Part shown: positions 34,092-42,652 of the stretch, piece by piece
How positions within the stretch are numbered: the stretch's first letter is position 1
Layout of the letters: each line of letters starts with the position of its first letter
From: Lysobacterales bacterium
GTDB taxonomy: Bacteria > Pseudomonadota > Gammaproteobacteria > Xanthomonadales > BPKI01
Assembly (NCBI GenBank): GCA_026005055.1
Contig: BPKI01000001.1
Coordinates: 1,540,566 to 1,604,565 of the forward strand
DNA length: 64,000 nucleotides
Reading direction: 5' to 3'
Position numbers and translations under genes: made by a program
The notes under the pieces: model-generated
Database searches by the model: none
What the model was told of the DNA's origin: nothing
The model's input: the letters and a program-made list of their open reading frames with translations, nothing else

Positions 34092-35017
34092 GCCACCGCG
34101 TTTTGGAACAGGAAACCCGCTTCGGCGCCGGCGATGACCGGCGCCACCTCGTCGATCACGGGATAGACCCAGCTTCGGATCTGACGGTCCTGGTAGGGTT
34201 CCTCGACGATCGGCATGCCCTCGAGTCGGTAGGTGTACCCGAAGGTGGGTTGCGCGGCATCGATCGAGCCCAAGGCGGTAAAGGCGAGGATGGCGTCCTT
34301 ACCCCAGACGTCGACCATCGCTGATCCGTCGTCATAGACGGCATCGCCGACCACCACGCGCTCCAAACCGAACAGGCTGGCCAAGAGCTCTGGCGTTGCC
34401 ACCTCGCGCGAGGTGTACTTGATCCGGTCGGTGATGACCGGGTGGGTTTTCAAGGCCGCGAAGACGGAGGCACTGACGAGGAGGGTGTTCGGGCGCACGC
34501 CGATCTTGCCGCGAACGACTTCTTTGGCCTCCTCGATCGCCCGCACTGGATCACTGCCCGGGTCGGACCATTGCGAAGGGCCGGAGAGCGTCAGCTTGTT
34601 CGATGCGGGGTAGTTGGCGGCGTTTCGTGCCAAGTCGGCCTGGATCTTCTCAAGACGAAGTCCGATGATGGCCAAGCCCCGTTGGACGGCGGCGGCGCCG
34701 AGGTCGATTTTCGGCACGGCCTGGGCATCTTCCAGGAGCTCGTATGGGACAGGTTCCTCGACGGCGTGCTGCTCGAGGGCGAAGGTTTTGCTGCCATGGC
34801 CGGCGGTGATGCGGACGACCTGGGCCCCCGGGGCGCGGGCGGTGTTGTAAAGCCGGAAGTGCTCTTTACCGAACTCGATCACACGCCCGCCGCGGGCGCC
34901 GACCGGCACGGCAGGGAAGAGGGCCATCCCAGCAAAAGCTGGTGAGGAGAAACCGCGCGCGACCTGCGTCAGAACCGGATCGACGACGCGCGCTTGCGCT
35001 GGAGTCATCTGGGGCAT
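34088..35017 (-). CDS. Major capsid protein
   Basis: The 309-residue protein lies directly after the protease/scaffold and decoration genes, the normal capsid slot of Mu-like phages. It contains features of the HK97-like fold family used by these phages: an N-terminal helix, a central EAKEVVRGKIGVRPNTLLVSA and VFAALKTHPVITDRIKYTSREVATPELLASLFG, and a C-terminal SWVYPVIDEVAPVIAG. No other gene in the operon has a suitable size and position. Confidence 0.82.
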   Translation of the reverse strand: MPQMTPAQARVVDPVLTQVARGFSSPAFAGMALFPAVPVGARGGRVIEFGKEHFRLYNTARAPGAQVVRITAGHGSKTFALEQHAVEEPVPYELLEDAQAVPKIDLGAAAVQRGLAIIGLRLEKIQADLARNAANYPASNKLTLSGPSQWSDPGSDPVRAIEEAKEVVRGKIGVRPNTLLVSASVFAALKTHPVITDRIKYTSREVATPELLASLFGLERVVVGDAVYDDGSAMVDVWGKDAILAFTALGSIDAAQPTFGYTYRLEGMPIVEEPYQDRQIRSWVYPVIDEVAPVIAGAEAGFLFQNAVA

Positions 35018-35026
35018 GGATCATCC

Positions 35027-35359
35027 TCAGGCGTTGGGGATCAGGAAAACCTCGATCAAGTCGCCGCTCCGTCCGGAGGTGAGCGCGACCGCGACCTTGT
35101 TGCCGCTGGTATGGACGACGGCTCGACCGGCGGCATCGGTGGCGATCGGATCGCCCACGGCGATCGCCGCTGCGGCTTCGACGACCGCGGTCCCGATCGT
35201 CACGATCGGCGTTTGATCGCCTGCTTGCGCTGCGCTCAAGGTGACGCCGAGGGTCGAGGCTCCGGCGGCGGGGACGTTGCCGGAAGCGGTGACAAATCGA
35301 TGCGCGGACAGATTTGCGCCAGCGCGGATCGAAATGATTTGGGCGGGGCGGTACTGCAT
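35027..35359 (-). CDS. Capsid decoration protein (DUF2190-like)
   Basis: The 110-residue protein is rich in Ala, Gly and beta-branched residues, with TLGVTLSAAQAGDQTPIVTIG and AIAVGDPIATDAAGRAVV, typical of the small beta proteins that decorate phage capsids. It lies between the protease/scaffold gene and the major capsid gene. Confidence 0.72.
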   Translation of the reverse strand: MQYRPAQIISIRAGANLSAHRFVTASGNVPAAGASTLGVTLSAAQAGDQTPIVTIGTAVVEAAAAIAVGDPIATDAAGRAVVHTSGNKVAVALTSGRSGDLIEVFLIPNA

Positions 35360-35368
35360 GGATGAGCC

Positions 35369-35812
35369 TCAAGGTTGAATGGCGCGCACGGCATCGAGGT
35401 AGTTGGTGCCGGGATGCGCGTGCATGAAGGCGATGGCGCGGTTGTGGACGTGCAAGCCCGCTTCGCTCAGCCGATAACCGGCGGGCACCTTGGGCGGTCG
35501 GTTGTCGAGGCTGGCCTGGGCTGATACGACCTCCCCCAAAGGCACGCGCGGAGGCAAGCGGCGCAGGTGCTCGCGCAACAGATCCAAGGGCGTTCTCTGC
35601 TCGGCGTCTTCGCCGAAGGCGATCGGGCGAGCCTCGTGGAGCGCTTCAAAGACGGGGAGGAGCATCGGCACTTCCGATGCCGTGATCTGCCCAGCAGCGA
35701 CGTGTCTTTCGAGCTCTGACCGGAACGCTTCACGACGAAGCGCCGCTTCTCGCCGCGCCAGTTCGGCTTCGCGCAGGGCGAGCGCGGCCTCTCTTTCTGC
35801 AAGTGACGACAT
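35369..35812 (-). CDS. Internal scaffold product (Mu gpZ-like), nested in the protease gene
   Basis: An ATG at codon 168 of the protease/scaffold frame is preceded by GGAGG with 5-bp spacing, a stronger ribosome site than that of the full-length gene. Translation from it gives 147 residues, MSSLAEREAALALREAEL..., which is the coiled-coil scaffold without protease. Mu makes its scaffold gpZ from the same kind of nested start in gene I. Confidence 0.65.
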   Translation of the reverse strand: MSSLAEREAALALREAELARREAALRREAFRSELERHVAAGQITASEVPMLLPVFEALHEARPIAFGEDAEQRTPLDLLREHLRRLPPRVPLGEVVSAQASLDNRPPKVPAGYRLSEAGLHVHNRAIAFMHAHPGTNYLDAVRAIQP

Positions 35813-36313
35813 TGATGCCTCCGCGAAAGTGATGGTGAGCGTGGACCTGCAGTCCTGCTCGGCGTGCACCCTGACGGGGGTGAGGCCCTTCACCGCGGGC
35901 GCGGCGGCGCCGAGAAAGCCAAGGTGTTTGAGGCTGTAGGAGCCAGGTGCCGGGTTCCCGGGGGCGTTCGGTGTCCAAAGCGACACCGACACGGCCCTGT
36001 AGCGGCCAGAAGCGACCCATTCCGCCATTTCCGGCAGGAGATCGACGTCGAGCCAAAGGCCATCGCCGTCGGCGCTGGCCGCGACGACCCAGCCCCAAGC
36101 GGGGTCATCGGTTTCGGGGTGGCCGATGACGACCGGGGCTTGATAGACCTCCGGCCGATACGACGCCGCGATGGCCGAGATGTCCTCGGTGGTGAGGGTC
36201 ACCGGCTCTGGTTCGGCGGGCCAGGTACCTGCCTTCAGAGCATGGACCCGCACCCGGACGAACTGCGGGGAGGATGAGATGGACGCGGCGCTGTGCGGAG
36301 AGGTCGGCGGCAC
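35369..36313 (-). CDS. Head maturation protease/scaffold (Mu gpI-like)
   Basis: The 314-residue protein corresponds to Mu gpI. The N-terminal 150 residues are protease-like (TTEDISAIAASYRPEVYQAPVVIGHP, SLKHLGFLGAAAPAVKG), and the C-terminal half is a charged coiled-coil scaffold (LAEREAALALREAELARREAALRR). The start is a GTG at 36313 preceded by AAGG. A second start inside the frame at 35812 would make the scaffold alone. The upstream 183 bp hold a triple TTTAAAC motif. Confidence 0.82.
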   Translation of the reverse strand: MPPTSPHSAASISSSPQFVRVRVHALKAGTWPAEPEPVTLTTEDISAIAASYRPEVYQAPVVIGHPETDDPAWGWVVAASADGDGLWLDVDLLPEMAEWVASGRYRAVSVSLWTPNAPGNPAPGSYSLKHLGFLGAAAPAVKGLTPVRVHAEQDCRSTLTITFAEASMSSLAEREAALALREAELARREAALRREAFRSELERHVAAGQITASEVPMLLPVFEALHEARPIAFGEDAEQRTPLDLLREHLRRLPPRVPLGEVVSAQASLDNRPPKVPAGYRLSEAGLHVHNRAIAFMHAHPGTNYLDAVRAIQP

Positions 36314-36434
36314 GGGCGCACCTTACTGGTGGCGACTGGAGGTCGCCATCCTGATGCCCGTTGAATTCAAGCCTCTCAGAAGGCCCAGGATCGACGCCGA
36401 GGGCTGGGATGTAGGGAGCTAAGGGGTCGATCGA

Positions 36435-36472
36435 TTTAAACGATTCTGAGCGTTTTTAAACGGGGTTTAAAC
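36435..36472. promoter_or_regulatory. Triple TTTAAAC motif upstream of the capsid genes
   Basis: TTTAAAC occurs at 36,435-36,441, 36,455-36,461 and 36,466-36,472 in the 183-bp gap between the gpG-type gene and the protease gene, the largest gap within the structural genes. The stretch is markedly AT-rich against its surroundings. Mu has a late promoter (PI) at this point, so a late promoter or activator site is likely. Confidence 0.45.
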
Positions 36473-36496
36473 ACACTCTCGTGGCGTTTGAAAGAC

Positions 36497-37033
36497 TCAT
36501 GGGGAAATGTGTGCGCGGAGGAGGGCGAGGACGTCGTCTCGATCGCGCGGCGAAAGGCCGAGGAACGGTCGTGCCGGGATCTCGCCCCAAGGAATCGGTG
36601 TCCCGCGCCGGGTCGTGCCGAACTGCCCTTTTCTCGCGCCGAACTGCTGCACCGCAGCGTAGACCAAATTGCTGCCGACCTCGACGTGGTCGTGGCCGAT
36701 GGCGTAGGCGATCTCCGAAGAGAGCCTTCGCGACTCGCCGATGAGCGGTCGTTTGGCCGAGGCGAGGCGGCGGGCGCGGGCAGCGAGCGTGCCGTCGCGC
36801 TTTCGCGGGACCGCCCCGCCGTAGTATCGGCCAACGAAGGCCTCGATCGTTGCCGGGCTGTTGGGTGGCCAGCTCTTTCCGTCGGGCCCTTTCCCTTCGC
36901 GGAAGCGCGCCTTGGTTCGTTCCACCAGGAGTTCGCCGATGCGGCGCATCGCCGGGGTCAGATCGCCGAGGCGCGCGCGCAATCGGGCGAGCTCGCTCCG
37001 CAGCTCGGCATCATCGATTTCGATCCGGAGCAT
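36497..37033 (-). CDS. Virion morphogenesis protein (Mu gpG-like)
   Basis: The 178-residue protein has the gpG/tail-completion pattern: MLRIEIDDAELRSELARLRARLGDLTPAMRRIGELLVERTKARF, then GPDGKSWPPNSPAT and a C-terminal IPARPFLGLSPRDRDDVLALL. The family functions in head completion and tail joining. It is preceded by a short gene linked to muF and followed by the AT-rich gap. Confidence 0.85.
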   Translation of the reverse strand: MLRIEIDDAELRSELARLRARLGDLTPAMRRIGELLVERTKARFREGKGPDGKSWPPNSPATIEAFVGRYYGGAVPRKRDGTLAARARRLASAKRPLIGESRRLSSEIAYAIGHDHVEVGSNLVYAAVQQFGARKGQFGTTRRGTPIPWGEIPARPFLGLSPRDRDDVLALLRAHISP

Positions 37034-37090
37034 GATCGCAAGCGAGGAGCGGGGGCGAGCGCCGGCTGCACCTTGGCGCGTGGCGGCTGC

Positions 37091-37438
37091 CTAGTTGACG
37101 TACAGAATGACACCCGGGCCGGGCGGCTCCGGGTCGCTTTCCGGTGGCAAGAGCTCGAGGAGCTCCTTTGGCCACTGCCTTAAGTCATTCCAGCTACCCG
37201 TGACCATGAACGCGACCATGTCGCGCACCGACGACCAAGGATGGGTGATGTAGATGGGATCGCGAACCGGATTGCCGACCCAGTGGGCCATTGGATCCTT
37301 GGCAACATCCTCCTCCCACCTTTCGATCAGATAAAGGAGCAACGCGGCGCCGGGGCCGCGGATGGTACGGGTGCGGAAGTCGATCTCGACCGACTCGTCG
37401 CGCCCAAAGGAGTGGTATGGAAGCGAGAAGCCGTCCAT
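37091..37438 (-). CDS. Small acidic protein directly after muF, possible partner of its C-terminal domain
   Basis: The 115-residue protein (MDGFSLPYHSFGRDESVEIDF...) starts 1 bp after the muF stop. It is acidic and contains LIERWEEDVAKDPMAHWVGN and PWSSVRDMVAFMVTGSWNDLRQWPKELLELLPPESD. No family is recognised, and it is not a standard Mu head gene. A small gene immediately downstream of a MuF protein with an extra enzymatic C-terminus is the arrangement seen for MuF-type toxins and their immunity proteins, hence the suggestion. Confidence 0.6.
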   Translation of the reverse strand: MDGFSLPYHSFGRDESVEIDFRTRTIRGPGAALLLYLIERWEEDVAKDPMAHWVGNPVRDPIYITHPWSSVRDMVAFMVTGSWNDLRQWPKELLELLPPESDPEPPGPGVILYVN

Positions 37439-37439
37439 G

Positions 37440-38978
37440 TCACGGCTTGTAGCGCAAGAGGGCGCCGATGGCAAGGGCGAGGAGCTCGCGGTCTTTGGTC
37501 AGGAATCCGATGAGCAGCTCATCGGCAAGCTCGTCCTCGCCGAGCAGGGCCTGATAGACCATGGTCATGACCTCGTGCGCTGGACCTTGGTCGTAAGAAG
37601 CAGGCTTGCGTGATCGAACATACTCGCGGCCGACGTATTCGGTGACGTACTGGTCGCGTCGACCCCATTCGCCTTTCCCGATCATGATCAGGTCTTCGGA
37701 GGCGGTTCGACGCCGGTGCAGCGCCTGAAAGATGGCGTCAAGCTTCGGGTCTGCGCGCTGGAGCAGGTGGATCCACTCGTGCTCGGCCGTGGACCCGGTG
37801 GAGGTGCGGATGAAGGGCCGCCAGATGCCGCGGTCGTACTTCATCTGAAAAAAACCGCGTTTGCTGCTGATCATCACTCTGACCGGCGGCAGATTGTTCA
37901 TGGCCGCCACCCAGTCGGCGGGCAGCTTGGCGGCGATGCGTGCCGCCAGGGATCGCGCGCGGCGGCTGGCGACGTTGAGTGTGCCTCCGAATGGTCGGAT
38001 CGCCTTGCCGGCCTCCAACACCCAATGCCGGAAGAGTTTGGGAAGGGCCCAGGCGTAGTCTTGGATGATCGTCTCCGTGAGGCGCTGTCCGCGAAGCCGG
38101 ATCAACGGCATGAGCTGACGGTCGTCGGGAATCACGCGACCAAGCAGGCTCTTGAGAAAGGTGTTGCCGCTGTCGATCAGTTCATCGAGGGTGGCCTGAT
38201 CAGGGCTGAGCCGCGAATAACGCTGCAGATCGATGGAAAGCGCCGTGGCGAGGGCGGGCGGCAGCTTCTCGACCTTATTCTGTAAGAACGACTCGCTCGT
38301 CGCGCCAGGGGCGTAATCCCAACCTTCGTCGACGCCGGGGAGACGGCCGCGGCCATCGCGCACGTCCCAGTCTCGGGGCAGGGGCTTTTCCGGGCGGCCG
38401 CCGAGGAGTCTGGCTTCGTCCTCGGAGGTAGCGCCAACGACGTAGCAGGAGCAGCCCCAGCCGTTGGGGGGGTAGTGCGTCTGCCAGAAAGGGTGGTCGG
38501 ACGGAAGCGTCAGACCATCCCACGCCAGGTGTTCGGGGCGGGGATCTCGGCTGCCGCCGTGGCGGTAGACCCACACCGGAAAGGCTTGCAGTTGGGCGAG
38601 TCGGCCGGCGGCATAACTGGCGGCGGCGTTGGTTCGGTAGATGACGCGGGTGCGCCACGCCCGCCCCGCCGGCGAGTCCTCACCGGTCCAGCCATGCCAG
38701 CCATGCTGGGCGACGATGGAGCGGAAACGGCTTCGGAACTGCTCCAGACTCTCGCCGTCGGCGATGGCTTTCTCGACCGCGGCGGCGAGGTCGGCCAGAA
38801 GATCGGCTTTGGCCGCTCCTGCGACCATGAAGGCGCGGTCGTGCGCCTCGCGCCAGACGTCGCGCCAAGTTCTGGAGGGCATCAGCCGGCCGAGCTTGCC
38901 GCGGAAGAAAGCGACCTGCTCCGCGAAGGGGCGCCTGAAGATGGCTCGGAGACTGGGATCCTCGACGCTTTTCGGCAT
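37440..38978 (-). CDS. MuF-family head morphogenesis protein with HExxH C-terminal extension
   Basis: The 512-residue protein has the MuF domain at about 1-220 (RTRVIYRTNAAASYAAGRLAQ, HPFWQTHYPPNGWGCSCYVV), a minor capsid component. The second part (about 240-512) is an added domain carrying HEWIH at 400-404, a zinc-peptidase HExxH motif, with possible third ligands at E448 or E469 (VTEYVGREY, AHEVMTMV). Mu gp30 is shorter and lacks this. MuF proteins with extra C-terminal enzymatic domains form a known class of phage-carried polymorphic toxins. The next gene, 1 bp away, is a small unknown protein. Confidence 0.82.
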   Translation of the reverse strand: MPKSVEDPSLRAIFRRPFAEQVAFFRGKLGRLMPSRTWRDVWREAHDRAFMVAGAAKADLLADLAAAVEKAIADGESLEQFRSRFRSIVAQHGWHGWTGEDSPAGRAWRTRVIYRTNAAASYAAGRLAQLQAFPVWVYRHGGSRDPRPEHLAWDGLTLPSDHPFWQTHYPPNGWGCSCYVVGATSEDEARLLGGRPEKPLPRDWDVRDGRGRLPGVDEGWDYAPGATSESFLQNKVEKLPPALATALSIDLQRYSRLSPDQATLDELIDSGNTFLKSLLGRVIPDDRQLMPLIRLRGQRLTETIIQDYAWALPKLFRHWVLEAGKAIRPFGGTLNVASRRARSLAARIAAKLPADWVAAMNNLPPVRVMISSKRGFFQMKYDRGIWRPFIRTSTGSTAEHEWIHLLQRADPKLDAIFQALHRRRTASEDLIMIGKGEWGRRDQYVTEYVGREYVRSRKPASYDQGPAHEVMTMVYQALLGEDELADELLIGFLTKDRELLALAIGALLRYKP

Positions 38979-38983
38979 GTTCT

Positions 38984-40462
38984 TCAGCGGCGGCTGTCTT
39001 CGATGGCATCGAAACGGCCGGCGAGCTCGGCGGCGGCGAAGGCCATCGTCATGATTTCGGCGAGCCTATCGCTGGGCAGGTCGCCGTAAGCGGCGATCAG
39101 AGCATCCCGAAATTCGGACAAAGAGTTGGCGCGCGCCAAAAGCTGCTGGATGAAATCCATGATCTCGGTCCATGCGGGACCGGCTTCCACTTCCAGCCGG
39201 TCGGCGATCAGGCTGTCCGGCAGCGGCAAGCTGGGTGTCGTTCCCACGACCCCCTGCGTTTTCTGTTCGGAAGCGGACACGAGTCCATCGCGCGCCGATG
39301 GCCCTGGCTGCAACGGCTCGTAGCCGTCGCCGTAGATGTCCTGCACCTTGGTCGGGCTCAGTCGGTAGCCGATTTGCATCAGCTTGAGGTCGCGGTCGGC
39401 GCGCCGGTCCAAGTCCTCGGGGTCGGACATGTCGCGCCACACCTTGGGATAAGCCGCGCCGGGGAGGGCAGCGTCGATGAGCCAGCGCACCCAGGTGCGA
39501 TTCGCGCTCTCGCAAATCAGATCGGCATCGGCTCGCACGATGTCGTCTCGAACGGCGAGGTGTACCTCGGCCTGGGCGCGCGAACTGCCGTCTTCGGTGG
39601 TCATCGTCTGGCCGAGGATGATTTTGGCGATGGCTCGGTCCCAGTACGAGAGCCAGGCTTCATACGAGGCGTGGCCGCTACGCGTCGCTTCGATCAGCTC
39701 GATGCGCATCCCCTCCGGCAGGATGATGCCGGTCTCGGTCTGGATGGCGTCAACGGCTTCGAGGAGCTTGACGCGGGCCGCCTCATCGGTGCCGGCCGGA
39801 AAGGTACCGATCACGGTCGGGGCGGCGAATTTCTCCAGATAGGTAGCCCAAAAGCGGGCGCCATGCCGTTTGAACCAGCAAGGCCAGTAAAGAGCCTGGG
39901 CCAAGCCGTGGCCATAGGGTTCGTCGTGATGGCTGGCGCCGACCGCGACCACCCAGAATTTGAAGGGAGGGAGCCTCTCGCCATCAGGATGCTGGACGGT
40001 CCTCAGTAGGAGTTCTCCTTTCGTCGAAAAAAGGAAGCGGGCGCGATCCCGAACTTTGATGTCCTCGATCGCGATGCCCTTCTCGCCGACTCGCCAGATG
40101 ATTTCGGCGACGGCGAACCCGAAGAATCGGGCATAGAGCATCTGATCGGTGATGGCATCGAAGTCGATCGCTTCGATCGTCTCTCGCAGCAGATCGGCCG
40201 CTTGGCGGTCGATTCGGCGGTCGCCGCCAGGTTCCACCACCCATGGGCGCGAGACGACCGCGTGCCGCCGCTGTTGGAAACAGGCATGAACCTGATCGTC
40301 TCGCAGCAGTTCCTCATACCCCGCCCAGCCGCCCGCGAGGCGAAGTACCCGATCGGTCGGCGGGAGGTAGGGGAGCCGATCGACATAGCCGCGGGTGATG
40401 TCTCTGCCCTGCTGGGTGGTGGCGATTTCGAGCCCGTCGAGGTCGCGCACCTTGCTAACCAT
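38984..40462 (-). CDS. Portal protein (Mu gp29-like, DUF935)
   Basis: The 492-residue protein matches the gp29 portal family: DQMLYARFFGFAVAEIIW, LPPFKFWVVAVG, GLAQALYWPCWFKRHGARFWATYLEKFAAPTVIG and IILGQTMTTEDGSSRAQAEVH. The ATG at 40462 with GGAGGTG upstream was chosen over an in-frame start at 40477. It overlaps the terminase stop by 8 bp and precedes muF, as in Mu. Confidence 0.92.
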   Translation of the reverse strand: MVSKVRDLDGLEIATTQQGRDITRGYVDRLPYLPPTDRVLRLAGGWAGYEELLRDDQVHACFQQRRHAVVSRPWVVEPGGDRRIDRQAADLLRETIEAIDFDAITDQMLYARFFGFAVAEIIWRVGEKGIAIEDIKVRDRARFLFSTKGELLLRTVQHPDGERLPPFKFWVVAVGASHHDEPYGHGLAQALYWPCWFKRHGARFWATYLEKFAAPTVIGTFPAGTDEAARVKLLEAVDAIQTETGIILPEGMRIELIEATRSGHASYEAWLSYWDRAIAKIILGQTMTTEDGSSRAQAEVHLAVRDDIVRADADLICESANRTWVRWLIDAALPGAAYPKVWRDMSDPEDLDRRADRDLKLMQIGYRLSPTKVQDIYGDGYEPLQPGPSARDGLVSASEQKTQGVVGTTPSLPLPDSLIADRLEVEAGPAWTEIMDFIQQLLARANSLSEFRDALIAAYGDLPSDRLAEIMTMAFAAAELAGRFDAIEDSRR

Positions 40463-41819
40463 GGGGCACACCTCCACTCAGACCGAAGGCGCGATTCGTC
40501 GATCGCCGCGTCTTGAACAGGAATGCCGTCGGCCTCGGTCCGACCGAGGCCCACTGGGTGACATCGGGCTGGGGTCTGCTGCTGGCCGCGGCACAGGCCA
40601 AAGCCAGCGCCCAGAAGACATCGCCATGGCCGGTTGGGCCGCGGTCGGCGACCAGCCGTGGGATTCCGGCGGTGCCTCGCTCCATTTTCACGGACCGGAG
40701 CTCATCGATCAGCGACTGCCGCTCATGTTCGGGCACGGGCAAGATGAGGCGCCGGTTTTGCAGCCGGTCTTTGAGGGCGACGGCGAGCTCAAGTTTGTTG
40801 CCGGGGGTGAACAGCACCCCTTCGACTCGGTACCGGCCGTGACGCCGCCGGGCCTCTTCGACGGGCATTTCGCCCATGCCGGTTTGGTCGATGGCCGCCC
40901 TGATGACGTGGTAACGCCGAAAGGTCTGGTCGAGGGCCGCAAGTTGGGCGGCAAAGCTCTGGCCGCGCATCTTGATGAGCTCGCGCAGCACCAACACATC
41001 GGCCCCAACGTCCTCCAGCACGGCGATGACGGTGAGGTCGGCGCGCGCCGCGATGTCCATTCCGACCAGGCAGGGCCGGCCATCGTAGGGCGGCAGTGGG
41101 GGTGCGTTGAGTGCCGCCAGGATTTCCTCGAAGGACAGCCATGCACAGCTGCCATGGTCGAGAAAGACGCACTCGAACTCTTGTTGAAAAGCATCGGGGT
41201 CGCCCATCGCTCGCCGAAGTTCCTCGATGTCCCGCGGCAACCCCTCCCGGACGGCGGTGTGGATGGTCACCGTGTGGCGACTGAACAGACCGCCGAGGCC
41301 GGTGCTCATGATCGCGTGGAACATGTCGCCGACCCCGTTCGGGGTCGAGATCACCCGGACCTTGAGGTCTGGTCTGGAGACCACCGGGGCGAGCGCTTGC
41401 CAGAGGGCGCGGTTGTCTTGGTGGTGCGCGAATTCGTCGAGGATGAGGTTGTCGCTCATGCCGCGCGCGTTCGCCGGCTTGGCGGCGATGGCGCGGATGT
41501 AGCTGCCGCCAGGAAAGCGGACGATGTGGGCGAGCTCGTCCGTCGCCAGCTGCTGATCCAAGGCCTCGAAGGCGCATCCAATGGCCCGCAAGTGGCGTTT
41601 GACACCGTTGTCCATGGCATCGAGGGCGCGGTCTCGATTGACCGAAAGGATGGTCCATCGTCGTGGCTTGCCTTGCGACTCGCCCTCGAGCGCGTCGAGC
41701 ACTGCTTCCAAGGTCGTGGTGAAGGTCTTTCCGGTCTGTCGTGCCCAGCAGGCGGCCTTCCAGCGGGAGCGATCAAGCAAATATCTGCGCTGGTAAGGAA
41801 AAAGAACGGCCTCAGCCAT
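40455..41819 (-). CDS. Terminase large subunit (Mu gp28-like)
   Basis: The 454-residue DNA-packaging motor has Walker A in CWARQTGKTF near residue 30, Walker B in LILDEFAHH, and a C-terminal nuclease with the first metal aspartate in LVGMDIAARADLTV. The start overlaps the small terminase stop by 8 bp. Mu-like phages package by headful from inserted copies, so no cos or pac site is expected inside the prophage. Confidence 0.92.
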   Translation of the reverse strand: MAEAVLFPYQRRYLLDRSRWKAACWARQTGKTFTTTLEAVLDALEGESQGKPRRWTILSVNRDRALDAMDNGVKRHLRAIGCAFEALDQQLATDELAHIVRFPGGSYIRAIAAKPANARGMSDNLILDEFAHHQDNRALWQALAPVVSRPDLKVRVISTPNGVGDMFHAIMSTGLGGLFSRHTVTIHTAVREGLPRDIEELRRAMGDPDAFQQEFECVFLDHGSCAWLSFEEILAALNAPPLPPYDGRPCLVGMDIAARADLTVIAVLEDVGADVLVLRELIKMRGQSFAAQLAALDQTFRRYHVIRAAIDQTGMGEMPVEEARRRHGRYRVEGVLFTPGNKLELAVALKDRLQNRRLILPVPEHERQSLIDELRSVKMERGTAGIPRLVADRGPTGHGDVFWALALACAAASSRPQPDVTQWASVGPRPTAFLFKTRRSTNRAFGLSGGVPHG

Positions 41820-42327
41820 ACAGGGCCTCTCGAACGGCCGCCAGTGTCTCGGGGTCGAGCCTGCGTCCTGGTTGGCGCTCGAGAGCGTCGAGCCGTGACC
41901 GAACCTCTTCGGCCCATCGTTTTTGCCCGATGGCGGCGCGGCTGGCGTCGGCGATGGCTCTCGCCGCCTGGCAAAGCAGGCGCATCCGTTCGGCGGGATC
42001 ATCGTTCTGGTCCGCGCTCGCCAGGTCGGTCATGGCCTCGAACAGGGCGCTCTGGACCATCCGGATGACGGCGGCGGAGTGCTCATCGGCTTGGTCAGGG
42101 CTGGTTTGAGCGATCAGTCGAGCGGCTTCGGTGCTTGCGCGGATCCGCTGCATGAGCTGCTGCAGCTTTTGATCGTAGCGATGGATCGAACTCTTGCTGA
42201 TGCTGAAGCCCTTTTCCGCGAGATAGTCGGCCAGCGCCTGATACCCGTGATGCCCGTCGATCAGGGCTTTTTCGAGCCATGCTCGAACGGTTGGCGGTAG
42301 ACCCAGGATCTTGCTGCGGCGGGGCAT
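41812..42327 (-). CDS. Terminase small subunit-like protein (DUF3486, Mu gp27-like)
   Basis: The 171-residue protein starts MPRRSKILGLPPTVRAWLEKALIDG and has the HHGYQALADYLAEKGFSISKSSIHRYDQKL helix-turn-helix pattern of the DUF3486 family, found just before terminase large subunits in Mu-like phages. The ATG at 42327 lies 4 bp after the stop of the gp26-type gene. Confidence 0.9.
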   Translation of the reverse strand: MPRRSKILGLPPTVRAWLEKALIDGHHGYQALADYLAEKGFSISKSSIHRYDQKLQQLMQRIRASTEAARLIAQTSPDQADEHSAAVIRMVQSALFEAMTDLASADQNDDPAERMRLLCQAARAIADASRAAIGQKRWAEEVRSRLDALERQPGRRLDPETLAAVREALYG

Positions 42328-42331
42328 ATCA

Positions 42332-42652
42332 TCACCAGCGCGGCGGCCGGGCGAGTCCGGCGGGTGCATCGGCGCGGTAGTCGTAAACATCCTCGCCGAG
42401 CGCCGAGATCTTGGCTGCCCAGAAGGGGCCTGAGCGGTCGATGGTGACCAGGCCGTGGTTCTCGAGCCATCCGAGCTCCTGGCGTAGCGTCAGGGATGTG
42501 ACGCGCAGCGGCACGTCGTGCGCGCAGGTCAGTAGCAGGCTTTCCAGCGCTCCGTAAGGGCGGGCGTGCCAGAGCGCGGTCAGGAGCACCCAACGCAAGG
42601 TCTCTCGCTCGGCGCGAGCGAGATCGATGGTTTTGTCGATCGGTCCGCTCAT
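42332..42652 (-). CDS. Mu gp26-like small winged-helix protein
   Basis: The 106-residue protein occupies the gp26 position between the DUF2730-type gene and the small terminase. Its sequence (ARAERETLRWVLLTALWHARPYGALESLLL, LRQELGWLENHGLVTI) suggests a winged-helix fold. It overlaps its neighbour by ATGA. Its role in Mu-like phages is not established. Confidence 0.75.
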   Translation of the reverse strand: MSGPIDKTIDLARAERETLRWVLLTALWHARPYGALESLLLTCAHDVPLRVTSLTLRQELGWLENHGLVTIDRSGPFWAAKISALGEDVYDYRADAPAGLARPPRW

